Assembly (NCBI GenBank): GCA_017656385.1
Contig: JACDNX010000001.1
Location: forward strand, 161,003 to 225,002
Direction of reading: 5' to 3'
DNA length: 64,000 nt
From: Thermodesulfobacterium sp.
GTDB lineage: Bacteria; Desulfobacterota; Thermodesulfobacteria; Thermodesulfobacteriales; Thermodesulfobacteriaceae
Shown: positions 44,947-53,765 of the stretch, piece by piece
Layout of the letters: every line of letters begins with the position of its first letter
How positions within the stretch are numbered: the stretch's first letter is position 1
Notes under the pieces: generated by a model
The model's database searches: none
The model's input: only the letters and a program-made list of their open reading frames with translations
What the model was told of the DNA's origin: nothing
Made by a program: the position numbers and the translations under genes

Positions 44947-46044
44947 ATGGGTGGAAATACCATAGGAAAGTTATTTCAAGTTACAACTTTTGGGGAGTCT
45001 CATGGTAAGGCTCTTGGTGCTGTAGTTGATGGATGTCCACCAGGTCTTACTCTTACAGAAGAATATATTCAAAAGGAACTTGACAAGAGAAGACCTGGCA
45101 AGTCTTCGGGCCAGAGCCCGAGAAGAGAAAAGGATAAGGTGGAGATCCTTTCAGGAATCTTTCAGGGATATACCACAGGCACTCCTATAGCTCTTTTAAT
45201 TTATAATGTAGATGTTGATTCCTCAGCCTATGAAAAGATTAAAGATGTTTTCAGACCAGGCCATGCTGATTTTACTTATTTTATAAAATACGGAGGTTAC
45301 AGAGATTATAGAGGAGGAGGAAGAAGCAGTGGAAGGGAAACAGTTGCAAGAGTTGCAGCAGGGGCTATAGCTAAAAGAATATTAGAGGAATACGGAATAG
45401 AGGTTACAGCTTATACTATTTCTCTTGGAGGAATTTTTGCAAAAGAAAGAAATTTAGAAGTAATTTATAAAAATCATCTCTTTTGTCCAGATATGGAGGC
45501 TTATAAAGATATGTGCGAAAAAATAGAAAAAACAAAAAGAGAAGGAGATTCTTTGGGTGGGGTTGTTGAAGTTCTTGCCAGAGGAGTTCCTGCAGGTTTG
45601 GGGGAACCGGTTTTTGATAAGCTAAATGCTGAGCTTGCTAAAGCTATATTCAGTATCGGTGCTGTAAAGGGAATGGAAATGGGAGCTGGGTTTAAGGTTG
45701 CTTCTATGAAAGGTTCAGAGAATAATGATCCTATAAGTCCTTATGGATTCCTCAAAAATGATGCAGGAGGGACCTTAGGAGGAATTTCTTCGGGACAGGA
45801 TATAGTGATAAGAGTTGCAGTGAAACCCATACCAAGTATAAGAAAAACTCAAAAGACTATAAATGAAAAAAAAGAAGAAGTTGAAATTTCAGTGGGAGGA
45901 AGACACGATATATCTGCTATTCCGAGAATTGTTCCTGTAATAGAAGCAATGGTAAGGATTGTTCTGGCAGATCATCTTTTAAGACAACTTGCAAATCTGG
46001 CTTTTCAAAAGAGATTGAAATTTCCAGAATTTTTTGAAAGATAA
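44947..46044 (+). CDS. aroC: Chorismate synthase
   Basis: Final shikimate step, FMN-dependent. 365 aa. Signatures GESHGKALGAVVDGCPPG, RRPGKSSGQSPRREKDKVEI, HADFTYFIKYG, YRDYRGGGRSSGRETV, GGISSGQ and RHD near the C-terminus. Alone on its strand between ispD and ppcA, so a single-gene unit. Convergent with ppcA, 4 nt apart. Confidence 0.96.
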   Translation: MGGNTIGKLFQVTTFGESHGKALGAVVDGCPPGLTLTEEYIQKELDKRRPGKSSGQSPRREKDKVEILSGIFQGYTTGTPIALLIYNVDVDSSAYEKIKDVFRPGHADFTYFIKYGGYRDYRGGGRSSGRETVARVAAGAIAKRILEEYGIEVTAYTISLGGIFAKERNLEVIYKNHLFCPDMEAYKDMCEKIEKTKREGDSLGGVVEVLARGVPAGLGEPVFDKLNAELAKAIFSIGAVKGMEMGAGFKVASMKGSENNDPISPYGFLKNDAGGTLGGISSGQDIVIRVAVKPIPSIRKTQKTINEKKEEVEISVGGRHDISAIPRIVPVIEAMVRIVLADHLLRQLANLAFQKRLKFPEFFER

Positions 46045-46048
46045 TACT

Positions 46049-47530
46049 TTATCCCAAAAACTTCCTTAAATAAGCTCCTTCAATGAGGAGTTCGCTTAAA
46101 TTTGAGGTTAATCCCTTTTTTAAATTTTTCAAAATACTGTTGGTAACCTCTCTGTGCTCTGTATTGGTTGCATATTTAAGATCAAGTGAGTTTAGATTTT
46201 CCAGAGATTTAATAATTTTATTTTTAATATCCTCACTCAATAACTCCAAGCACTTTGGATTAAAATACTGTAAGGCAACAGAAAGATCATATTCCAGATT
46301 TTTATACACCTCTTTTAAATCCCTTAGTTCTTCTTTGTTTAAACAGTTAATCCCTAAGAGTTCAGGAGGAAGCCCGATGGAGTAACAGGCAGCACAAAAG
46401 CTTATAACCCTCGGAAGGGTAACTCCTCCAATACTTCTTGAATACCCAAAAAGACCGATATGAAGTTTTCTCATTCTTCTTTTTGGCACATACTTAGCAA
46501 GTTCATTTATAGCAGGAGCAATAGAAACAATTACACTATGATATTCTTTGGAAAATTTTTCTATAATTTTTTTACAAAAGTTTTCATCAAATTCTTCTAA
46601 AGGATGACGAATAAAATTTCTTAGCTTTTTGATACCGTTTATAACATCCTCTATTGGATAGTCGTATTTAAAGGCAGACTGAACTGTAAAGGTTTCAACA
46701 GAAGGATATTCTGTAAAAACCTTTTCAACGGTATAGGGAGAGAGATTTCCTCTGAAGGGAGGAGTGCCAGCTCCTAAAATAGGATAAATTTCAATTTCCT
46801 TTTCCGCAGAGACTTTCTCAAGTTTTTTGAGAGCAATTTTAATAGCCAGAACTGCACTTATCATTCCGTAGTTCATGGCAGGATCAGACCTTGCTAAAAA
46901 GACCCTTAGGTAATCAAAATTTTTATCTTTCAGGTATTTTCTTAAAATTTGGTCAACATTAAAGAGGGTTTGGACATCTTCAAAAAGAGGGATCACATTT
47001 ATGGTTTCAGGTAAAAATTCTCCTACCCACTCAGCAATAGTGATGTCGTTTTCATAGATTTTTTGATATTGTTTTCCTGAAATAAAATTTTTATAGAAGT
47101 AATAAACTCTATTTAATTCCTTAGCTGAGGTAGTCATAGGAAGGATTACTTCAAATATAGGAGGATATGGATTTTCATAAAAGACCTTAGCAGCGTCCAT
47201 AGAACGGGGAATACTTTCTAATGCCTCAACCAAAACCTTAGCTTCTTCTTTTTCCACTGTGGGATTGGGAATTCTGAGAGTTATAAAAACATCTTTTCCA
47301 AGCTTTCTGTGTTTAAAAAAGTTTGGATACTTGGTGAGAAGCTTTTTTACTACAAAATCATCTACTTCTTTTCCTTCGCTATCCCACATCTGCTCATCAC
47401 AGCCAAGATGTGAAAAGGCATAATAAGCTTCCTGAATTTCGTCATCACCAGACATGTCTGAATGTTCAGCAAAAAAGGGTAAAGATACATTATCTGGATG
47501 TTGAGTTGACATTACTCTTGGAATTCTCAT
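46049..47530 (-). CDS. ppcA: Archaeal-type phosphoenolpyruvate carboxylase
   Basis: PEP + bicarbonate to oxaloacetate + Pi. 493 aa, the short archaeal type, against about 900 for bacterial Ppc. N-terminal IPRVMSTQHPDNVSLPFF and DEQMWDSEGKEVDDFVV are diagnostic, with LARSDPAMNYG and a GAGTPPFRGN active-site stretch. Feeds the oxaloacetate branch and can fix CO2 together with Por. Confidence 0.92.
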   Translation of the reverse strand: MRIPRVMSTQHPDNVSLPFFAEHSDMSGDDEIQEAYYAFSHLGCDEQMWDSEGKEVDDFVVKKLLTKYPNFFKHRKLGKDVFITLRIPNPTVEKEEAKVLVEALESIPRSMDAAKVFYENPYPPIFEVILPMTTSAKELNRVYYFYKNFISGKQYQKIYENDITIAEWVGEFLPETINVIPLFEDVQTLFNVDQILRKYLKDKNFDYLRVFLARSDPAMNYGMISAVLAIKIALKKLEKVSAEKEIEIYPILGAGTPPFRGNLSPYTVEKVFTEYPSVETFTVQSAFKYDYPIEDVINGIKKLRNFIRHPLEEFDENFCKKIIEKFSKEYHSVIVSIAPAINELAKYVPKRRMRKLHIGLFGYSRSIGGVTLPRVISFCAACYSIGLPPELLGINCLNKEELRDLKEVYKNLEYDLSVALQYFNPKCLELLSEDIKNKIIKSLENLNSLDLKYATNTEHREVTNSILKNLKKGLTSNLSELLIEGAYLRKFLG

Positions 47531-47543
47531 TAGCTATAGTTTA

Positions 47544-47762
47544 TCAGATGAAATCTACTAATTCAAGAGAAAACTCGGTTTTTAAGTCTTCCAGTATTTC
47601 TTTTATAAGGAATTTTTCTTTTTCACAAAAATGAATTTTCGACAGCCCCTTTTCAGGATCAAGAACACTTAATATGGCTAAGTGGTCGTATCCTTCCAAG
47701 ATAAATTTTAAATAAGCCAATTTTTGAGGATTTAATCTTACGATCAGAAAAGAACTTCTCAT
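47544..47762 (-). CDS. DUF4911 family small protein
   Basis: 72 aa from ATG 47762; an upstream ATG at 47813 would lie inside the cspA terminator. Contains LNPQKLAYLKFILEGYDHLA, the conserved DUF4911 core, then VLDPEKG. Function unknown. Weak ribosome site. Followed 13 nt later by ppcA. Confidence 0.7.
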   Translation of the reverse strand: MRSSFLIVRLNPQKLAYLKFILEGYDHLAILSVLDPEKGLSKIHFCEKEKFLIKEILEDLKTEFSLELVDFI

Positions 47763-47793
47763 AAGAGTGCACAAAGAAGAGAATATAGAATGA

Positions 47794-47811
47794 GGAGGGG
47801 GAACCCTCCCC
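47794..47811 (-). terminator. Hairpin after cspA, weak terminator
   Basis: GGAGGG, 4-nt loop, CCCTCC (47794-47809 on the plus strand; symmetrical on minus). Lies 22-39 nt downstream of the cspA stop. The tail on the minus strand is TCATTCTATATTC, only moderately T-rich. Confidence 0.5.
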
Positions 47812-47832
47812 ATTTAGTCTTAGTTGAAATGT

Positions 47833-48084
47833 TTAACCTTCTTTTTTGTGGGTTCTTTGTTGAGACTTTCTGGGACTACCTCCATTTAAGACCTTCACCT
47901 TGGATGCCTGCTCTCCTTTAGGACCCTGAACTACTTCAAATTCTACAGATTGTCCCTCTCTGAGAGTTTTGAAACCAGGCATTTCAATGGCAGAGTAGTG
48001 CACAAACACATCTCCGCCATCCTCCTTTGAGATGAAACCATACCCCTTCTTCTCATCAAACCATTTTACCTTACCTCTAAACAT
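47833..48084 (-). CDS. cspA: Cold shock-domain protein
   Basis: 83 aa single OB-fold nucleic-acid chaperone. RNP1 KGYGFIS (about 13-19) and RNP2 DVFVHY (about 25-30), plus a basic C-terminal tail ([10 protein letters not shown]) of about 14 residues beyond the usual 67. GGAGG precedes the ATG. The family name does not imply a cold response here. Confidence 0.93.
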   Translation of the reverse strand: MFRGKVKWFDEKKGYGFISKEDGGDVFVHYSAIEMPGFKTLREGQSVEFEVVQGPKGEQASKVKVLNGGSPRKSQQRTHKKEG

Positions 48085-48243
48085 ACTACTTAAACCTCCT
48101 TAAAAGTTTTTCTTATAAACTTCAGCCTACACCCAAAAAAATTTTTGTAAAGTGGTATTTTTAATTTTTTATAAAAATTTAAAAAATTGATTTTTAATAG
48201 ATACTATACTATTAAAACTTTAAAAATACATTAATATAAGAGC

Positions 48244-49479
48244 GTGAAAAATTTTAAGCTAAATTTTCACTTGGAGGACAATCCCTTAAAAATCAAAAAC
48301 TTTAGATTTTTTATTACAGGTCATTTTATTTCATTTACAGGTTCTTGGATTCAAAATACAGCTCAGATATGGCTGGTTTACGAATTGACCTGGTCTTCTC
48401 TTTACTTAGGGATTTTCAGTTTCCTTAGTTCATTCCCAACAATTATTTTAACCTTTGTATCAGGCATTCTTACGGATTTTTTTGATAGAAAAAAGTTGCT
48501 CAGTATAATTGCTCTCTTTTCTACATTACCTCCTTTAGTGCTGGGGGTTTTAACACAGTTTAAATTAGTAACTTTCTGGCATGTGACTTTTCTTGCCTTT
48601 TTATCTGGTTGTCTTTCAGCTTTTGATATACCTTTAAGGCAAGTTTTTATTTCCGAAATAGTGCCTACCAGATTTTTAACCAAAGCCATTTCCTTTCAAT
48701 CATTGTCCTTTAATACAGCTCGTGTACTGGGACCATTTTTTGCTGGGTTGATTATTTCTTATAGAAACCTTTATGAATGTTTCTACTTAAACGCTCTGAG
48801 TTTTGTTCCTTTTTTTATTTTTTTAGTTTTTTTTATAAAGGTTAAATCTCATAGGAAAATTAGTGATAAAAAAGGAAAAGGTGTAAAGGAATCGTTAAGA
48901 GAAACTTATGAATTCATAAAAAAAGAAAAAGACAAATTAACTGTAATTTTATCCGTGGCTAATTTTACACTTTTTGGTGCTTCTGTAATGGTATTACTAC
49001 CTGTAATTGTTCATAAATTTCATGGTGGAGGAGGAAAAGAGTATGCTTTTTTATCCTCAATCTTAGGGTTGGGTGCAATATTTGGAGCTTCCTCGGTGAT
49101 TTTTAGAAGACCCATGGAAGACAAGGTAAAACACCTTTTTAAAGCTACTTTAGTTCTTGGTTTAGGACTTTTGGGGTTAAATCTTATTAAAAACTGGTGT
49201 TTTACTCTGGTTTGCTGTTTTTTGATAGGATTTTCTTTTACCAATTTTTTCCCCGTAGCAAACAGCTATCTACAGGAAAACACCCCGGAGCATTTGAGAG
49301 GAAGAGTAATAAGTCTTTTTATTTTAGCCTTCTTGGGAATGCACCCCTTAGGAAATTTCATAGCAGGGTTTTTAGCAAATAAAATCAACTTGCATGTAAT
49401 TCTAATTTTTTACGTTATAATTCTTGTCCTTGTTAACTCATATTTACTGGTTTTTAAATTTAACAATTTAAAAACCTAA
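48244..49479 (+). CDS. MFS transporter (EntS/MFS_3 type)
   Basis: 411 aa from GTG 48244, twelve predicted membrane helices. N-terminal FFITGHFISFTGSWIQNTA and VYELT, then loop motif DFFDRKKLLS (about 76-85) and the MFS_3 pattern FDIPLRQVFISEIVP. C-terminal half has ENTPEHLRGRVIS. Family exports siderophores or drugs; substrate unknown. No Shine-Dalgarno visible at the GTG. Confidence 0.85.
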   Translation: MKNFKLNFHLEDNPLKIKNFRFFITGHFISFTGSWIQNTAQIWLVYELTWSSLYLGIFSFLSSFPTIILTFVSGILTDFFDRKKLLSIIALFSTLPPLVLGVLTQFKLVTFWHVTFLAFLSGCLSAFDIPLRQVFISEIVPTRFLTKAISFQSLSFNTARVLGPFFAGLIISYRNLYECFYLNALSFVPFFIFLVFFIKVKSHRKISDKKGKGVKESLRETYEFIKKEKDKLTVILSVANFTLFGASVMVLLPVIVHKFHGGGGKEYAFLSSILGLGAIFGASSVIFRRPMEDKVKHLFKATLVLGLGLLGLNLIKNWCFTLVCCFLIGFSFTNFFPVANSYLQENTPEHLRGRVISLFILAFLGMHPLGNFIAGFLANKINLHVILIFYVIILVLVNSYLLVFKFNNLKT

Positions 49480-49498
49480 AAGTTTTTAAACTTTTTTT
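49478..49498 (+). terminator. A/T-rich intrinsic terminator of the MFS gene
   Basis: AAAAGTTT (49478-49485), TT, AAACTTTT (49488-49495), inside a T7 run (49492-49498). Starts at the stop codon. Weak stem; the same bases overlap the candidate sigma-28 -35. Confidence 0.5.
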
Positions 49499-49512
49499 GT
49501 ATTAACCGATAT
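49487..49512 (+). promoter_or_regulatory. Possible sigma-28 promoter for the hybrid kinase
   Basis: TAAACTTT (49487-49494), 10 nt, ACCGATAT (49505-49512); consensus TAAAGTTT-N11-GCCGATAA. One nt short in spacing, and -35 bases are shared with the terminator hairpin. Start about 25-30 nt before the kinase ATG. Confidence 0.3.
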
Positions 49513-49538
49513 ATATGTAATGTAGAGGGTTTTGTTAT

Positions 49539-51287
49539 ATGGAATTAAAATTTGAAAAAATATTAGATAGATTAGATACAGGTGTAGTAGTTGTTGAAAA
49601 GAATTACTTTATCATTTATGCTAATAGAAAAGCAAAAGAAATTTTTGATCTGGATTTAAGCTCAGGGATCACCTGCTACTCCTTATTTTATCAATATTCT
49701 GATCCATGCTCTGGATGTGTTAAAGAATTTCTAACTCCTGAGAAACCAAGAATTAAATTAACACTTTCCTTAGGTGAAAAGACATATTTAATTGAATACT
49801 CTTATCTTTCTGAAAATTTAATTCTTATTTTTATTAAAGATGTAGATGAGGAGTCTTATTATAAAAGTTTATACTTTAATTTACTGGAAAAACTACCTAT
49901 TTCTGTTTTTCTCCTCAAAAAAGGGAAGATAAAATATTTAAATAGTTTTTCTGAAAAACTTTTGGGGTATAAAAAGCAGGAACTATTGGGGAAAAGTTTT
50001 ATGGATTTAGTTTATCCAGAAGAAAAGTTTGGGATAGAAAAGACCTTTAATGTAGTATTGATTGATGAAAAGGAAGAAGATTTTATGTTTTCGCTTGTAG
50101 ATAAAGAGGGCAAAACCAGAACTTATTTGGGAAGATGTTTTGTTACCAAAGATCTTGATAAAGAAAAGATGCTCGTTGTAAGTGGTGTGGAGGTTACTGA
50201 ATTTTTAGGTTTTAAGCAGAAAATGGATGTTGTTCATAAAACTCAAAGCTTTGGAAACTTTCTGAGGGGACTGGTTCATGATTTTAACAATGTATTACAG
50301 CAGGTTAAAGATTATCTCAAACAAATGGAAAGCGATCTCAATAATCCACAAAGAATTGAGAAATACCTTACCTTAACAGAAAAAACTCTATCCTCTTGGA
50401 TAGATTTAAATAAATTGCTTCTTGATTATACTAAGGAATTTAAAGAGATAGAAAAAAAGAGAACAGAAATTATAGGTTTTCTGAAAAACAATTTGGAACT
50501 CTTTCAGTTTATAGCAGGATCTGACATCTTTATTCAGCTTGATTTCAATTATCTTTCTTCGGCTTGGATTCCTGGAGATGAGTCATTTTGGAGATATATT
50601 TTTCTCAATTTTATAAGTAATGCAAAAGATGCTATAGATGGAGAGGGGACCATTTCTTTTATATTTAGAACAAAAAAGGAAGAGGGTAAAAAGTATTTGA
50701 CAATTTTTATTAAAGATACAGGTTGTGGGATACCAGAGGAGTATCTTGATAAAATTTTTAAACCCTTTTTTACCACTAAAGAAAAAAGCAGTGGTCTGGG
50801 ACTTTTTTTGGTAAAGAATCATATCACCAACATTGGAGGAAAAATAGAGGTTGAAAGTGAAGTAGGTAGGGGAACCACTTTTAAAATCTTTGTGCCTTTA
50901 GTAGAGGTTAAAAAGATTGAAAAAGAGAGGAGAAAGCCTGAGGAGACTTTTATAGTTTTGGTAGAAGATGAAGAAGAGATAAGAGAAAATTTGAAGAAAA
51001 TTTTAGAGTCAGAAGGTTATAAAGTTTATACTTTTTCGTCTGGTAAGGATGTTAAAGAAAACCTTTCCAAAATAGAAAAGGCAGACTTATTAATTAGTGA
51101 TTTGCATCTTCCTGATATAAAAGGGGGTGAACTTTATCAAATGTTAAAACAAAAATTTCCTAACATAGATGTAATTTTTCTAACTGGTGATATATTTGCT
51201 TTAGCAGAACTTCCAAGTAATAGAGTAATATTAAAACCTTTTAGTATAACTGATCTATTTTCTAAAATAAAAGAAGTTTTGCAGTGA
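49539..51287 (+). CDS. Hybrid histidine kinase with two PAS domains and C-terminal receiver
   Basis: 582 aa, no membrane helices, so cytoplasmic. PAS-1 (about 1-110) carries Cys46, Cys57 and Cys60 (CYSLFYQ...PCSGC), which could hold a metal or cluster. PAS-2 about 115-215. Phospho-accepting His247 in GLVHDFNNVLQ. ATPase: N box NFISNAKDA, G1 DTGCGIPEEY, G2 SSGLGLFLVKNH. Receiver about 470-582 with phospho-acceptor Asp521 (LLISDLHLPD), acidic EDEEEI and Lys in the KPFS end. Ends with the GTGA overlap onto xer. Output partner not adjacent. Confidence 0.87.
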   Translation: MELKFEKILDRLDTGVVVVEKNYFIIYANRKAKEIFDLDLSSGITCYSLFYQYSDPCSGCVKEFLTPEKPRIKLTLSLGEKTYLIEYSYLSENLILIFIKDVDEESYYKSLYFNLLEKLPISVFLLKKGKIKYLNSFSEKLLGYKKQELLGKSFMDLVYPEEKFGIEKTFNVVLIDEKEEDFMFSLVDKEGKTRTYLGRCFVTKDLDKEKMLVVSGVEVTEFLGFKQKMDVVHKTQSFGNFLRGLVHDFNNVLQQVKDYLKQMESDLNNPQRIEKYLTLTEKTLSSWIDLNKLLLDYTKEFKEIEKKRTEIIGFLKNNLELFQFIAGSDIFIQLDFNYLSSAWIPGDESFWRYIFLNFISNAKDAIDGEGTISFIFRTKKEEGKKYLTIFIKDTGCGIPEEYLDKIFKPFFTTKEKSSGLGLFLVKNHITNIGGKIEVESEVGRGTTFKIFVPLVEVKKIEKERRKPEETFIVLVEDEEEIRENLKKILESEGYKVYTFSSGKDVKENLSKIEKADLLISDLHLPDIKGGELYQMLKQKFPNIDVIFLTGDIFALAELPSNRVILKPFSITDLFSKIKEVLQ

Positions 51288-52189
51288 TTAAAAATCTTTT
51301 GGAAGACTTTTTAAACTATTTAAGTTTTGAAAAGAACTACTCAGTAAATACAATAAGGGGTTATAGGAAAGATTTAGAAGAATTTTTAAAATTTTTAGAA
51401 GCTCAGAAAATAGAATCCTTAGAGTCTTTAGAGCCTTTTCATCTTAGATATTATCTTCTTTTTTTAAAAAGAGAGAAAAGAGAACCAACAACCATTGCAA
51501 GAAAGTTAAGTAGTATTCGAAGTTTTTTAAAATATTTATTAAAACAGAAGAAGGTCAAAAAGAACTTAGTCAATTACTTGTCAAATCCTAAGATTTCAAA
51601 AAAGCTCCCTTTGGTTCCCACAGAAGAGGAGATTAACAATTTTATAGATAATCTGGAAGAGGGAAGAAACGAATTTCTGGATCTCAGAGATAGAGCCTTG
51701 TTAGAAATAGCTTATGGGTGTGGTTTAAGAGTTAGTGAAATAGCTAATTTAACCCTTGATCAAATTAATTTTGGATTACAGATTATAAGAATTGTAGGTA
51801 AAGGCAAAAAAGAAAGAATTGTTCCTTTTGGCAAGAAAGCTTTTAAAGCTCTGAAGGATTACCTGGAAATAAGAGACTTTCTTCTGTCTAAGTTAAACAA
51901 AGAGACTAATTATGTATTTTTAAATCTCAGGGGAGAAAGGTTAACTGAAAGAGGTATCAGGTATGTTATTAAAGAGAGAGGGAAAAAACAGGGTTTATTT
52001 TATCTGCATCCCCATACCTTAAGACATGCCTTTGCAACTCACCTTTTAAATGCAGGTGTAGATTTGAGAAGTATTCAGGAAATGCTTGGCCACTCCTCAT
52101 TAACTACTACAGAGGTTTATACCAAAGTTAATTACGAATATCTTCTAAAGACCTATCTCAAAGCTCATCCCAGAGCAAAAGAAACATAA
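51284..52189 (+). CDS. Tyrosine recombinase XerC/XerD
   Basis: 301 aa from GTG 51284, overlapping the kinase stop by 4 nt (GTGA). N-terminal SAM-like core-binding domain (about 5-90). Catalytic Arg in CGLRVSEI (about 145-150), Lys in VGKGKKER, HTLRHAFATHLL with His and Arg, LGHSSLTTTEVYTKV with His and the nucleophilic Tyr (about 278). Length fits chromosome-dimer resolution; whether it is XerC, XerD or XerH type needs a dif-site match. Confidence 0.88.
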   Translation: MIKNLLEDFLNYLSFEKNYSVNTIRGYRKDLEEFLKFLEAQKIESLESLEPFHLRYYLLFLKREKREPTTIARKLSSIRSFLKYLLKQKKVKKNLVNYLSNPKISKKLPLVPTEEEINNFIDNLEEGRNEFLDLRDRALLEIAYGCGLRVSEIANLTLDQINFGLQIIRIVGKGKKERIVPFGKKAFKALKDYLEIRDFLLSKLNKETNYVFLNLRGERLTERGIRYVIKERGKKQGLFYLHPHTLRHAFATHLLNAGVDLRSIQEMLGHSSLTTTEVYTKVNYEYLLKTYLKAHPRAKET

Positions 52190-52254
52190 GTGTTGGAAAA
52201 AGTCATTTTCGTAATAAAATAGGAAAGAAATTTTTTGAGGCAGGAGGGATCTCA

Positions 52255-53748
52255 ATGTCAGAGGAGCATCAGGTTGTGAAAGTGAGATATGATAAGTTGG
52301 AAACCATAGAAAAAATGGGAATAAAAAGTTATCCCAATGATTTTCGTCCAAAAGATAAAGCAAAGTATTTAAAAGAGATTTATAGAGATGTTTCTTCAGA
52401 AGAGCTGGATAAAAAAGATCTGGAGTTTTCTCTTGCCGGGAGAGTTATGGCAAAAAGGGAAATGGGAAAGCTCATTTTTTCTCACATTCAGGATGAAACA
52501 GATAAGATACAGATTTTGGTAGCTAAAAGTGAATTGCCTGAGGAGGAATTTAAGTTTTTTAGAAAATACATAGACATAGGTGATATTGTAGGTGTTAAGG
52601 GCAAACTTATAAAAACCAAAACAGGTGAGATAACTGTTTTGGTAAGATTTTTTAAGCTTCTTACCAAAGCTTTACGACCTCTTCCTGAAAAGTATCACGG
52701 GCTAAGAGATACAGAACTAAGATACAGAATGCGATATTTAGACTTAATAATGAATCAGAAAGCAAGAGAGATTTTCAGGACAAGGACTCAGATTATTCAG
52801 TATATAAGGGATTATTTCATCTCTGAAGGCTTTTTGGAAGTGGAAACTCCTATGATGCATCCTATTGCTGGTGGTGCTGCAGCTAAACCTTTTATTACTT
52901 ATCATAATGCATTGGGTATGAACTTATACTTAAGAATTGCTCCTGAACTTTATTTAAAAAGGCTTCTTGTAGGAGGCTTTGAAAGAGTTTTTGAATTAAA
53001 TAGAAATTTCAGAAATGAAGGAGTTTCAAGCAAACACAATCCTGAATTTACCATGCTTGAGTTTTATGAAGCATATGCTACGTATGAAGACCTTATGAAA
53101 AGAACAGAGGAGCTGTTTTTTGGTTTGGCATTAGAAATAAAAGGCACTCCAGTGATAACTTATCAGGGAGAAGAAATTAATCTCACACCTCCTTGGAAGA
53201 GAATAGAATTTCTCAATGCTTTGACCTCTTTGGGAGGGGTTCCAGCTGAGATTTTAAAAGATAGAGAAAAACTTTTCAATTTTGCCAAAGAGAAGGGAAT
53301 AGAGCTTAATTTAAAAGATCCTCGTATTGGTAAGTGGTGGACGAAGCTTTTTGAAGAACTTGTTGAACCAAAGCTTATTCAACCCACCTTTGTAATTAAG
53401 TTTCCTGTAGAAGTTTCTCCTCTTGCAAGAAGAAACGATGAGAATCCAGATTTTGCAGATAGATTTGAATTATATATAGCTGGAAAAGAGGTTGCAAATG
53501 CCTTTTCTGAATTAAACGACCCAAGAGATCAGAGAAAGCGTTTTGAAGAACAATTAAAATTAAGAGAAATTGATGAGGAAATACCTCCAGAAATAGATGA
53601 AGATTTTTTAAGAGCTCTGGAATATGGTATGCCTCCATGTGCAGGAGAGGGTATAGGGATAGACAGAATAGTGATGATTTTTACAGACAGTCCCTCTATT
53701 AGAGAAGTTATACTCTTTCCTCATTTAAGAAGAAAAGAAGATCTGTAA
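52255..53748 (+). CDS. lysS: Lysyl-tRNA synthetase, class II
   Basis: 497 aa. N-terminal OB fold (about 55-140), catalytic domain with motif 1 region EVETPMMHPIAGGAAA, motif 2 FRNEGVSSKHNPEFTMLE and motif 3 GEGIGIDRIVMIFTD. GGAGGG ahead of the ATG. Upstream is xer, downstream lolC/E. Confidence 0.97.
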   Translation: MSEEHQVVKVRYDKLETIEKMGIKSYPNDFRPKDKAKYLKEIYRDVSSEELDKKDLEFSLAGRVMAKREMGKLIFSHIQDETDKIQILVAKSELPEEEFKFFRKYIDIGDIVGVKGKLIKTKTGEITVLVRFFKLLTKALRPLPEKYHGLRDTELRYRMRYLDLIMNQKAREIFRTRTQIIQYIRDYFISEGFLEVETPMMHPIAGGAAAKPFITYHNALGMNLYLRIAPELYLKRLLVGGFERVFELNRNFRNEGVSSKHNPEFTMLEFYEAYATYEDLMKRTEELFFGLALEIKGTPVITYQGEEINLTPPWKRIEFLNALTSLGGVPAEILKDREKLFNFAKEKGIELNLKDPRIGKWWTKLFEELVEPKLIQPTFVIKFPVEVSPLARRNDENPDFADRFELYIAGKEVANAFSELNDPRDQRKRFEEQLKLREIDEEIPPEIDEDFLRALEYGMPPCAGEGIGIDRIVMIFTDSPSIREVILFPHLRRKEDL

Positions 53749-53765
53749 ATTGATAAGGCTTTAAA

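Noticed and set aside
47763..47813. 17-codon extension of the DUF4911 protein
   Set aside because: Start falls inside the cspA terminator hairpin; domain begins at the later ATG.
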